Shown here in pieces: positions 16,028 through 23,307 of a stretch of 34,984 bases of DNA (position 1 is the first letter of the stretch; the number at the start of each line of letters is the position of its first letter). The notes beneath the pieces are model-generated. The model made no database searches. It was given only the letters and a program-made list of their open reading frames with translations, and was not told the DNA's origin. Origin of the DNA: RGIG1995 sp045587445 (GTDB taxonomy: Bacteria > Bacillota > Clostridia > Oscillospirales > CAG-272); the NCBI GenBank assembly GCA_045587445.1, contig JAZNCH010000049.1, forward strand, positions 1 through 34,984, in the 5' to 3' direction. The translations under genes were made by a program, and so were the position numbers.

Positions 16028-16567
16028 TTAATTATCATTTTCAAGTGCGCGAATTTCATCACGAAGAACAGCCGCTTTTTCAAATTCCTGCGATTTGATA
16101 GCAGCCTTCATTTGTGCTTTCAATTCTTTTATTTTATCTTCTTTGGTTTCTTTTGCTTTATACTTTTTCGGCTTTTTACCCATATATTTTGCTTTGCCGT
16201 GTATGCTTTCAACGCTCGTATTAAGCTCGTCTGCAAAGATTTCATAGCATTTTGCACAACCGACTTTACCGTTCTTTACAAGGTCGTCAAAGGTTGAAGC
16301 GCAGAGCGTACATTTTTTCTTTTCGGAAATTTTTGCGATTTTGTTGTCGTACGGCAAACCAAATAGGTCGTTTAAGCCTAAAAGGGACGCCGAGCCAAAT
16401 CCCAAGTCGAAATCATCGAACAGAGAAGGCATTTTTATATTGAGTTTCCCCTCTTTTTTTAACTGTTCAGCACATTTCGAGCAAAGTGCATATTCTTTTG
16501 TTTGACCGTTGATAGTTTGTTTGTAATAGATTTCAGCATTATATTTTCCACAATTTTGACAAATCAT
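16028..16567 (-). CDS. mcsA: McsB activator McsA (UVR-motif zinc protein)
   Basis: This 179-residue protein has two pairs of zinc-ribbon CxxC motifs: C3/C6 with C29/C32, and C86/C89 with C104/C107. A C-terminal UVR helix pair (about 145-178, MKAAIKSQEFEKAAVLRDE) follows. McsA stimulates McsB and helps target ClpC. A perfect AAGGAGGTAAG ribosome binding site lies just upstream. A 177-base gap with two hairpins separates it from ctsR, longer than the other gaps in the operon. Confidence 0.95.
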   Translation of the reverse strand: MICQNCGKYNAEIYYKQTINGQTKEYALCSKCAEQLKKEGKLNIKMPSLFDDFDLGFGSASLLGLNDLFGLPYDNKIAKISEKKKCTLCASTFDDLVKNGKVGCAKCYEIFADELNTSVESIHGKAKYMGKKPKKYKAKETKEDKIKELKAQMKAAIKSQEFEKAAVLRDEIRALENDN

Positions 16568-16617
16568 ATTTACTTACCTCCTTTGGAGACTTAAAAAAGC
16601 CCAAAACAAATGATTAT

Positions 16618-16665
16618 TTTCGTGGGAACTTTTATGAAAAAAAGCTTCCCACACCCTCAAAAAAC
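16618..16665 (-). repeat. Dispersed intergenic repeat, copy 1 (between ctsR and mcsA)
   Basis: Read on the minus strand this is AAAGTTTTTTGAGGG, then TGTGGGAAGC, a T-tract and AAAAGTTCCCAC. Within it GTGGGAA (16622-16628) pairs with TTCCCAC (16646-16652). About 45 bases match the plus-strand sequence at 28101-28147. A neighbouring hairpin GGCGGT-TTT-ACCGCC lies at 16692-16706. Confidence 0.65.
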
Positions 16666-16744
16666 TTTATATAAAGGTTATCCTGAGCGTAGGCGGTTTT
16701 ACCGCCACAGCCGAAGAAGCCCATTATTATCGCACTTTTTTATT

Positions 16745-17197
16745 TTACTTCATAAGCCTTAAGATAATGTGTCGCAAGATGTCAGCCCTGACAGAATTTC
16801 TTATAGTCGAGGGCAATTTACTTAAAGCTGCATTTGAAACGGAACTGCCAAGCAAGACGTATTCCCTTTCGGTGATAACCTCTTGGTCGAAGAGATTACC
16901 GAGGAAAGCAACAGCCTCTTTTTCATCAATTGAATCACCGATAGCGTAGAGGAAATGCATAAGGTATTCGTCTTTACCCATTTGTTTTCGGATTATGCGA
17001 ATATAACCGCCTCCGCCGCGTCGGCTTTCTATTATATATCCCCTCTCGGGCGTGAAGCGCGAGGTGATGACGTAATTTATCTGACTGGGGACACAGCCAA
17101 GCTGACCTGCAAGGTCATTTCTCTTTATTTCGGCAGCACCCTCACCCTCATTTATCATTTGTTCTATTAATTTTGCAATAGCATCTGATATAAGCAT
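16745..17197 (-). CDS. ctsR: Class III heat-shock repressor CtsR
   Basis: This 150-residue repressor of clp genes has an N-terminal winged HTH (about 1-70) ending in the glycine-rich wing RRGGGGYIRI that reads the minor groove and acts as thermosensor, followed by a C-terminal dimer/McsB-contact domain. AAGGAGC precedes the ATG. It is first gene of the ctsR-mcsA-mcsB-clpC operon, and its promoter is flanked by two CtsR boxes (17220-17236 and 17265-17281), implying autoregulation. Confidence 0.96.
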   Translation of the reverse strand: MLISDAIAKLIEQMINEGEGAAEIKRNDLAGQLGCVPSQINYVITSRFTPERGYIIESRRGGGGYIRIIRKQMGKDEYLMHFLYAIGDSIDEKEAVAFLGNLFDQEVITEREYVLLGSSVSNAALSKLPSTIRNSVRADILRHIILRLMK

Positions 17198-17219
17198 TTA
17201 AAAGCTCCTTTCTATCGAC

Positions 17220-17236
17220 TTTGACTTTCTTTGACT
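17220..17236 (-). promoter_or_regulatory. CtsR operator 1
   Basis: On the minus strand AGTCAAA-GAA-AGTCAAA, a perfect tandem heptad with 3-base spacer, as in the known CtsR consensus (R-GTCAAA-N3-R-GTCAAA). It lies just downstream of the predicted transcription start. Confidence 0.85.
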
Positions 17237-17251
17237 TTTCTTCTTGATTGC

Positions 17252-17280
17252 ATTATAGCACAAAGGTCAAAGAAAGTCAA
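17252..17280 (-). promoter_or_regulatory. Promoter of the ctsR operon
   Basis: On the minus strand TTGACT (complement 17275-17280), 17-base spacer, TATAAT (complement 17252-17257). The -35 overlaps CtsR operator 2. Confidence 0.85.
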
Positions 17281-17281
17281 G
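17265..17281 (+). promoter_or_regulatory. CtsR operator 2
   Basis: GGTCAAA-GAA-AGTCAAG on the plus strand, the CtsR heptad direct repeat in the opposite orientation to operator 1, lying over the -35 of the ctsR promoter. Confidence 0.85.
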
Positions 17282-17334
17282 GTCTATTTTTGACTTTTTA
17301 AAAAAATAGGTAAAAACAGATGCGTGATATTACC

Positions 17335-17363
17335 TTGACATAATAGAAAAAGTATGATAGAAT
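17335..17363 (+). promoter_or_regulatory. Promoter of tRNA-Leu
   Basis: TTGACA (17335-17340), 17-base spacer, TAGAAT (17358-17363), about 65 bases before the mature tRNA. Confidence 0.75.
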
Positions 17364-17427
17364 GACAAGGTCGAGTTTAGTGAGACCACTATTTTTCCTA
17401 TTCACTATAACTTTTAACTTAAAATAC

Positions 17428-17511
17428 GCGGGTGTGGCGGAATTGGCAGACGCGCTAGACTTAGGATCTAGTGTCCCCGACGTGCAGGTTCAACTCCTGT
17501 CACCCGCACCA
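17428..17511 (+). tRNA. tRNA-Leu (anticodon UAG)
   Basis: The acceptor arm GCGGGTG pairs with CACCCGC (17501-17507), and the 3' CCA is encoded (17509-17511). The D-arm is in TGGCGGAATTGGCAGACGC. The anticodon arm CTAGA/TCTAG has loop CTTAGGA, putting TAG at 17462-17464. A long variable arm (GTGTCCCCGACGT) marks the class II leucine type, and the T-loop is GGTTCAACTCC. It reads CUA and related Leu codons. It has its own promoter and a terminator at 17520-17559. Confidence 0.97.
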
Positions 17512-17519
17512 AAGCATTC

Positions 17520-17566
17520 AAACCCGAACCTTTTACCGATTGGTGAAACGTTCGGGTTTGTTGTTT
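17520..17566 (+). terminator. Terminator of tRNA-Leu
   Basis: AAACCCGAAC (17520-17529) pairs with GTTCGGGTTT (17550-17559), followed by GTTGTTTTC. Confidence 0.8.
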
Positions 17567-17595
17567 TCTTAAAAAATGTTAAATAGCCTTTGTTT

Positions 17596-17630
17596 GTGGC
17601 AGTACAGAGTGTTTGACTCTGTACTCCCAC
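17596..17630 (+). repeat. Leader hairpin upstream of the small membrane peptide
   Basis: AGTACAGAGT (17601-17610) and ACTCTGTACT (17616-17625) pair perfectly around GTTTG, extended imperfectly by GTGG/CCCAC. No U-tract follows, so it may be a regulatory or structural leader element of the 53-codon gene that starts about 45 bases later. Confidence 0.55.
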
Positions 17631-17672
17631 TTCTTCGTTTCAAAGAAATTTCGTACACAAAGGAGATTTGAA

Positions 17673-17834
17673 ATGAAGATTTTTAAAACAATTGTATTAG
17701 CATTAATGATAACAATAAATTTACAGACTGGATATTATGCTTTATTGTATAAGGTTCAGATAGCTACAGGCACTTTTCTCATATGCTTAGGTTTGACATT
17801 GTTTGTTGCAAGCGATGGAGGTTTAAAAAGATAA
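17673..17834 (+). CDS. Small hydrophobic membrane peptide, 53 residues
   Basis: Begins MKIFKTIVLALMITINLQTG at an ATG preceded by AAAGGAG with 7-base spacing, clearly a better start than the upstream ATG at 17613. It has two hydrophobic stretches (about 5-17 and 31-46) separated by a short polar/aromatic turn, and ends ASDGGLKR. The family was not recognised. A two-helix mini-membrane protein next to a SIR2 gene could be part of the island, or unrelated. Size and hydrophobicity also fit a type I toxin-like peptide, but no antisense RNA can be pointed to. Confidence 0.6.
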   Translation: MKIFKTIVLALMITINLQTGYYALLYKVQIATGTFLICLGLTLFVASDGGLKR

Positions 17835-17884
17835 AGTATAAGAGCCCGCAGATTAAATCTCATAATCTGTAGGATCTTAAAATT

Positions 17885-20800
17885 TTAAATCTCTAACCAC
17901 TTATTTCTTATTTCAGAAAACTCATTAAGGTCATCTTTAAGCGACCGCCAATTAAGAAGATGGTCAATTATTTCGGGTTTGTCTTGATTCTTCTCGTATA
18001 AAATATATGCTAACGACATCGCAGCACTTCTTAACTGTAAACATTGATTTGTTGTACAACCAAGACTATCATTAGATAATTCGGTTTCAAAAATTAAATG
18101 TTCTAAGCCGAATAACAAATTATCAATAATCTCATCGCAAATTGGTAGCAAGTCACTATAAATAAGATTGTGGAACAAGTGAATTACAGATGTTAAGCCC
18201 TGTTTGCGTCTAATCCTAATATTCAAAGATAGTTTCTTTAATAATTCGGTTATTGCTTGTTGATGTTCTGCTTTTTGCATACTTACAGTGGTGTATATGG
18301 CATCACACGCAGCAACAATTTCTTTAACATTAGAACCGCAGACAATATCATACATATTTTTTAATACATCTAACTCCTGATTCACAAGAAGTTTCAACTG
18401 AACACAAGGTAAGGGATACTTACCGAACTCGACCAAAAGGTTTAGGAGTCCGTTATGTTTTGTAGGATCAAGATTATTAGATATTATAACTTGTGATAAT
18501 ATATTATCTACGAATTTGTATTTATCAAATAATCTTGCAAATAATTCACTGTCTTCAATATTTTCTTTTTCTCGCTCGGAAAGCAACGAAATATCATTAT
18601 TCCAAGAATCCAAAATTTCTTTAACTATAATATCTAATTCGGCATCATTCCACCTTATCCCCTCCGGATAATCAAAAGAACAGGTACATGTTTCAAGTTC
18701 TAACAAAAACAGAGGCTTATTATATGCAGATACGGTTGTGACGCCTTTTTGTTCTCTAGGTATCTTTAAACTAAGAATGTATTGCTTAATTAAGGAGTGA
18801 ACATCTACTTCTTTTGGAGCAGGTAAATCCAATATGTATTTTTTTGAATAAATACTAGGTATCTTAGGCAATCCATTGGGCTCTACATTGTTCCAAATAT
18901 TTTTTTGAAAAGCCGATATTTCATCTGGACTAAGCAATCCAAAGCTATATAAGTACACTAACCTTGTTAATGCTATCTCCCGTCCTTCACTTTTTTCCAA
19001 CAGTTGCAATAATATCTCTGTGACTTGTTTTTCTATTGTTGCAGATTTATATTTGTTCTCGCTGGCTTTTTGATAGTTAAAAGATTCGAAAATATCCGCA
19101 AAATCTAGCTTATCTACCTCTCTTTTTGGTTCATACAAATACGTTTTCATCAAAGCATTAAAATTCTCGATTTTTAAGTTTTCGCTCATACTTCCAATCA
19201 AACGCCGTGCGAGATTTTTTAGATTTTTAAAATTAGAAGGTTCTTTTGAGCGATATATCAAATCTAATACTTTCAAAGTTTTTAACTTCATATCATCTGA
19301 CATTCTTGAGCACAATCTAGACAAAAGTTCTGGCATAACTGAAGCAATACCTAATTGAAAATTCGCTTCTTTATAGCGATTTGATTCTTCAATATATTCC
19401 ATATTATCATTGATAGCTCTTATGCAAAGCAGGCTGGTATGCTCGATGTCTTCATTAGACATTTCAGCAATTGTTTTTCTAGACCAAACCTTATTCTTTA
19501 ATTTGTCATCATTAACTTTAATTTCAAGAATTAATGACCACAATGGAGCAAACGGGTTAATTCTTTTTACCGCTTCTAAACAGGCATCTTTTGAAGAAAC
19601 AACATGATTACAATTGAAAGGTCTTCCTATTTCTTCGTAGAACCGAACAAACTGGAAGGCTTCAATATATGCAGAATGGTCGGTCGTAATAGTACGTGTT
19701 ATCCTGTATAAATCATATTCTTCTTGTTCAATCTCTTTCTCAGGTCTTTCTTTTAACATTGCTTCAAAGAGTTTTATTTCAGCATATGCATCATAAATTT
19801 TGCTGAGCTTTTTCTCGCTAGCATCCTCTTCGGATCTGTCTTCTTCTCTTAAAGCTTGTTTTGCATAAGAAGTAAGAAGAACTAGATATGCTTCAGTCGA
19901 AATTCTAAAATAATTTACGTCCTTTACCGGTGCCTTTCTAATATAACCGAGCTCTTCAGACAAGATTTTAAGTGCTTGAGACACGTCGCCTAATTCAATT
20001 AAAAGCCCCGCTCTTTGGATTTCGGAAGCAGGTAAAGAAATATCCCTCGGCCAGTTTTGAAGTTCTTTTGTTGCTTCTACTAGATTCATTGAAAATAGTT
20101 GCTTTCTCACTTTTTCGCAATGGATTTTTGCGGATTGCTCCGATCCAATAAAAAGTGCTAATTTTTGCAAATTAACTATGACCTTATCAAATTTATCGAA
20201 CAAACCATTTTCCCTATATGATCTCAACAAGTCAACATATAAATCTATCCACTTTTGACTTGTTTCCTTCCAATCGGGTTGGTTTTTATCGTAAACCAAT
20301 GCGTTCGTATCAAATTGTAGTATATCATCAAAAGGGTTAATTCCATATAATACTTTCTCGTAAATATTAAGCTCTGTTTTTAAAATTGGCTTAAGACATT
20401 TGTTAATTCGCCAATTATATTCGTATAAAAAATCGAAAGCAACTTTCGCGCTTACGTGATTTCGTTGGATATGATAAAACATGTCCATATGGCAAGAATC
20501 TGTTTTAATTAATAACCATTTTCTCCTTTCGGAGGGGACTATTAGCCAACCTGGATATGAAGTTCGAGACTCAACCCAATCTTTTGTAATAGTTTGGATA
20601 TCGTTATCAACTTCTTTTTTGTTGAAATCAATATGGTAATGAAGTTTATCCGTAGGCCAAAGCACCTCATCATTCTCCTTGGTTAACTCACTTAAGGCAT
20701 CAAAAAACAGTTCTAATCCGGCATAATGGTTCTCTGGTTTAATTCCTGGACATTTAGCCATATTTAGTACAACTATATTGCGGTTATTAAGTAAATTAAT

Positions 20801-21541
20801 TTGAGCAGTAGACAGATTAAAAATACCTACTAAATAAATTTTCGAAGCAATATCTTTTCCGATATTGTCTCGAATCCACCCAATCCATTGCAAGAAGTTC
20901 GGATCATCACCCGAGAACCCTACCAAACAAAGGGCATTTTCAATAAGAGTCTGTTGCACGGTGTTAACAAATATCGCAGACTTTTTGGGATACTGTCTAT
21001 AATCTTCTTCTGTAATAACAAATGGTAGAGTTGAAGGAAAACTACCGTGTAGTTTAATAATTCTTGGGTCCGAAGAATAAATAAGGTCTTCTTTATTTAA
21101 GATTACACTGTAGTGTCTGTCAGTGATTTTTTCAAGAGTTCTCTCGAGTAAAGTATCATAGTTTGTTGTAAAAACATCTTTCCAACATAGACCTAGAAGT
21201 TTTTCATGAAGCGGAGAAGGGGCATATTCAGCATCGGGTAAACTTTCTCTAATCATCTCATTCAAAACAGTACGCCCATATGCAGCTTCTACCTCTTCGG
21301 CTAATTTTAACACATTAAGATATTTGTTCTTCCCATCAGGTTTGCGTCCATTTACCTTTTCATAAAACACATCACCAAGAGAGTTCCAATCTAAAAATTT
21401 TTTATCAGTTTGTACTATCGGTTCAGCGTTTTTGCTAAAACCAGCTCCCACCATTACGGAAGCTCTATTATTCTTAATCTTGGATGCAATTTCCTTTATG
21501 TATTCAAAAATTTCAGGTTCTATTCTGCTTTGCAAATTCAT
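17885..21541 (-). CDS. Large SIR2-domain protein, putative anti-phage NADase (defence-associated sirtuin type)
   Basis: This 1218-residue protein has an N-terminal SIR2-like domain, about residues 15-290. Its marks are NAD-binding GAGFS (32-36), TTNYD (125-129), the catalytic-type H165 in LHGS and GFSGDDPN (208-215), the full set of SIR2_2-type motifs. The remaining 900 residues are charged and helix-rich with no nameable domain. This layout, a SIR2 head on a long helical sensor, is known for the defence-associated sirtuins (DSR1/DSR2), which deplete NAD when phage proteins are sensed. That this protein does so is inference. Start ATG has AAGGAGAC upstream and lies 21 bases after the two-TM gene. 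Base composition is more AT-rich than the flanking core genes, suggesting acquisition by transfer. Confidence 0.85.
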   Translation of the reverse strand: MNLQSRIEPEIFEYIKEIASKIKNNRASVMVGAGFSKNAEPIVQTDKKFLDWNSLGDVFYEKVNGRKPDGKNKYLNVLKLAEEVEAAYGRTVLNEMIRESLPDAEYAPSPLHEKLLGLCWKDVFTTNYDTLLERTLEKITDRHYSVILNKEDLIYSSDPRIIKLHGSFPSTLPFVITEEDYRQYPKKSAIFVNTVQQTLIENALCLVGFSGDDPNFLQWIGWIRDNIGKDIASKIYLVGIFNLSTAQINLLNNRNIVVLNMAKCPGIKPENHYAGLELFFDALSELTKENDEVLWPTDKLHYHIDFNKKEVDNDIQTITKDWVESRTSYPGWLIVPSERRKWLLIKTDSCHMDMFYHIQRNHVSAKVAFDFLYEYNWRINKCLKPILKTELNIYEKVLYGINPFDDILQFDTNALVYDKNQPDWKETSQKWIDLYVDLLRSYRENGLFDKFDKVIVNLQKLALFIGSEQSAKIHCEKVRKQLFSMNLVEATKELQNWPRDISLPASEIQRAGLLIELGDVSQALKILSEELGYIRKAPVKDVNYFRISTEAYLVLLTSYAKQALREEDRSEEDASEKKLSKIYDAYAEIKLFEAMLKERPEKEIEQEEYDLYRITRTITTDHSAYIEAFQFVRFYEEIGRPFNCNHVVSSKDACLEAVKRINPFAPLWSLILEIKVNDDKLKNKVWSRKTIAEMSNEDIEHTSLLCIRAINDNMEYIEESNRYKEANFQLGIASVMPELLSRLCSRMSDDMKLKTLKVLDLIYRSKEPSNFKNLKNLARRLIGSMSENLKIENFNALMKTYLYEPKREVDKLDFADIFESFNYQKASENKYKSATIEKQVTEILLQLLEKSEGREIALTRLVYLYSFGLLSPDEISAFQKNIWNNVEPNGLPKIPSIYSKKYILDLPAPKEVDVHSLIKQYILSLKIPREQKGVTTVSAYNKPLFLLELETCTCSFDYPEGIRWNDAELDIIVKEILDSWNNDISLLSEREKENIEDSELFARLFDKYKFVDNILSQVIISNNLDPTKHNGLLNLLVEFGKYPLPCVQLKLLVNQELDVLKNMYDIVCGSNVKEIVAACDAIYTTVSMQKAEHQQAITELLKKLSLNIRIRRKQGLTSVIHLFHNLIYSDLLPICDEIIDNLLFGLEHLIFETELSNDSLGCTTNQCLQLRSAAMSLAYILYEKNQDKPEIIDHLLNWRSLKDDLNEFSEIRNKWLEI

Positions 21542-21562
21542 CTTAAAGTCTCCTTGATTGTT

Positions 21563-22006
21563 TCATTTCGTTGTATCCAATTCCGATGTAGGCGTTGAGT
21601 TTTGTTCTTCCTTTTCAAGTTTTTCTTCCATTCTTTTTAACATATGTGGATATAGTATGCAATTTGGTACTGATGCCAAACAACGAATAGATGCAAAATA
21701 AGAAATCGCAATGCTTCCTAAAAGAAAGAGAATATAATCAATAATATTATGACTATCTAAGAATTTAAATGAAACCGTAATTATCATTCCTGTATATAAT
21801 CCTGTAAGCAGCCCAGGTGAAATTGTGTTATGAACCTGAATTAACCTTTTTACATTATAGTAATTCTCATAAAACGAATCGTCAATCACAGCGTTTTCAA
21901 TAAAGTTATCAATTTCTTTCTTGGCTGCAACAATTGCCTTTTCTTTTATACCATCATTTTGCTTTTTCAAACGTCTGTATGCGGATCTTACATAATATTT
22001 ATCCAT
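21563..22006 (-). CDS. Two-TM membrane protein in the fic-SIR2 cluster
   Basis: This 147-residue protein has a charged N-terminal helical segment (1-60, many Lys/Glu), TM1 at about 62-83 and TM2 at about 88-110. A cytoplasmic-type charged tail follows (MLKRMEEKLEKEEQN, Ser/Thr-rich end). No family recognised; the helix-TM-TM-helix plan is reminiscent of SLATT-type membrane effectors but sequence similarity is not evident. It has a perfect AGGAGGTATAAAG-ATG start. It is spaced 27 bases from fic and 21 bases from the SIR2 gene, so it is almost certainly translated from the same mRNA. It could anchor or sense for the SIR2 protein, or be the pore-forming effector. Confidence 0.75.
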   Translation of the reverse strand: MDKYYVRSAYRRLKKQNDGIKEKAIVAAKKEIDNFIENAVIDDSFYENYYNVKRLIQVHNTISPGLLTGLYTGMIITVSFKFLDSHNIIDYILFLLGSIAISYFASIRCLASVPNCILYPHMLKRMEEKLEKEEQNSTPTSELDTTK

Positions 22007-22033
22007 CTTTATACCTCCTGAGAAATCACAAAG

Positions 22034-23080
22034 CTATATTTTAATATATCGTGTCATTCTTGCTTGTCCTATCTTTTTAACCTGACCGTTCTTTACCATA
22101 ACACTTAGTACAGCCTCAACGGTAGTGGGACTTACATCAGGCAAGATATCACAGATTTCAGATTTAGAAATAGGAACTAAGCTATTGAGCACAGTTGCCT
22201 CAATTCGAGCCTTTTTAGTAATCTTTCTTCCATTTACAACTGCAAAGCGTTTGTCAAGCTCTTTATAGCACATATATAGTGTGGACAAGAAGTTTTCTAT
22301 AAAAGGAATATAGGTATTCTCATTTTCATGCCAACCTATAGAAGATTCGCGAAGTGCTTCATAATAAAATGCCTTATAGTTATTAATCTGTTCTTCGAAA
22401 GATACATATTTGCCAGCATCATAGCCATTTTTATAGAGCAAAAGTAAAGATATGAGTCTAGACATTCTACCATTGCCATCTCTAAAAGGGTGAATACACA
22501 AGAAATCAAGAATAACGCAAGGAATCAACAGAAGCTGATTAATATTAGCATCGTTACGTGCTTCCATATAGGCAAGTTCTAATTGCTCCATTGCTTCTTT
22601 TACCTCGGAAGCAGGCGTCGGCCTAAACCTTACTTTTCTATTACCGTTCTTATCTTCTTCTATAATATAGTTATCGCCAGTTTTATATTGACCACCATAT
22701 TCATAACCTGCGATCTGCATCATTGTTTCGTGTAGTATTAAAATATCAGACTCTCTTAAATCAAGATTGTCATGATTCAGATGAATAGCGTTAAGGGCGT
22801 CACGATAACCGGCAATTTCACCTTCGGTATGATTTAAAGGTGCGCTATCTTGATTTACAATTGCTGCAATACGTTCATCGCTTGTTACAATGCCCTCAAT
22901 GGCGTTAGAACTCTTAACCGACTGCACCTTAGCTACCGCCTCAAGTTCCGTAAAAACCTTTGCATATTCTTCTTTACGTACTCCTGCCATAGTTTTCAAA
23001 GATGCAATGCTTGAAGTTAAATTAATAAGATTGGCGGGTAGTAAACCATTATTTAAAAACGAATAATCAAATTTTCTCAT
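22034..23080 (-). CDS. Fic-family AMP-transferase with C-terminal winged helix
   Basis: About 348 residues. The catalytic motif HPFRDGNGR is intact (residues 197-205 counted from the ATG at 23080), matching HPFx(D/E)GNGR, so AMPylation or a related nucleotidyl transfer is expected. The inhibitory helix motif (S/T)xxxE(G/N) occurs as SNAIEG (58-63), N-terminal to the Fic fold, so it is an auto-inhibited class II Fic. A winged-helix-like region closes the protein (about 285-348). GTG at 23089 is in frame, but AGGAG (complement 23090-23094) abuts it; the ATG at 23080 has normal spacing. The DNA-binding tail, together with operator-like repeats over the promoter, suggests autoregulation. First gene of the cluster. 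Confidence 0.93.
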   Translation of the reverse strand: MRKFDYSFLNNGLLPANLINLTSSIASLKTMAGVRKEEYAKVFTELEAVAKVQSVKSSNAIEGIVTSDERIAAIVNQDSAPLNHTEGEIAGYRDALNAIHLNHDNLDLRESDILILHETMMQIAGYEYGGQYKTGDNYIIEEDKNGNRKVRFRPTPASEVKEAMEQLELAYMEARNDANINQLLLIPCVILDFLCIHPFRDGNGRMSRLISLLLLYKNGYDAGKYVSFEEQINNYKAFYYEALRESSIGWHENENTYIPFIENFLSTLYMCYKELDKRFAVVNGRKITKKARIEATVLNSLVPISKSEICDILPDVSPTTVEAVLSVMVKNGQVKKIGQARMTRYIKI

Positions 23081-23095
23081 ATCATGCACTCCTTT

Positions 23096-23127
23096 ACTGC
23101 ATATAATTATATCTTATTATGTGCAGT
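23096..23127. promoter_or_regulatory. Operator-like inverted repeat 1 over the fic promoter
   Basis: ACTGCATATAAT (23096-23107) and ATTATGTGCAGT (23116-23127) are inverse complements with one mismatch and an 8-base spacer. They cover the -10 and the spacer of the fic promoter. Confidence 0.65.
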
Positions 23128-23134
23128 TAGTCAA
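23106..23134 (-). promoter_or_regulatory. Promoter of the fic-TM-SIR2 cluster
   Basis: On the minus strand TTGACT (complement 23129-23134), 17-base spacer, TATAAT (complement 23106-23111), giving a near-consensus promoter. No other promoter is evident in the 27- and 21-base gaps further downstream. Confidence 0.8.
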
Positions 23135-23140
23135 TATATT

Positions 23141-23173
23141 ATCTGCATATTATTTTGATATTTATATGCAGAT
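23141..23173. promoter_or_regulatory. Operator-like inverted repeat 2 upstream of fic
   Basis: ATCTGCATAT (23141-23150) and ATATGCAGAT (23164-23173) form a perfect 10-bp inverted repeat with a 13-base spacer. The half-site CTGCATAT is the same as in inverted repeat 1, so the two may be bound by the same protein. Confidence 0.6.
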
Positions 23174-23253
23174 ATTTTTCGGATATAATTATATATTGTT
23201 TTAATGATTTAAGATTAGATAAAAGAAATTACGAATTAGATAATAACTGAACA

Positions 23254-23282
23254 TTGAAGGAAAAGTCGAAATATGGTAAAAT
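23254..23282 (+). promoter_or_regulatory. Promoter of the AraC cluster
   Basis: TTGAAG (23254-23259), 17-base spacer, TAAAAT (23277-23282), facing away from fic. Confidence 0.55.
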
Positions 23283-23307
23283 AAAAGTAGTTTAAGGTGG
23301 TGGATGT

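Noticed and set aside
17849..17869. Hairpin CAGATTA/TAATCTG as terminator of the SIR2 gene
   Set aside because: The stem has only 7 A/T-rich pairs without a T-tract on the minus strand; too weak to call.
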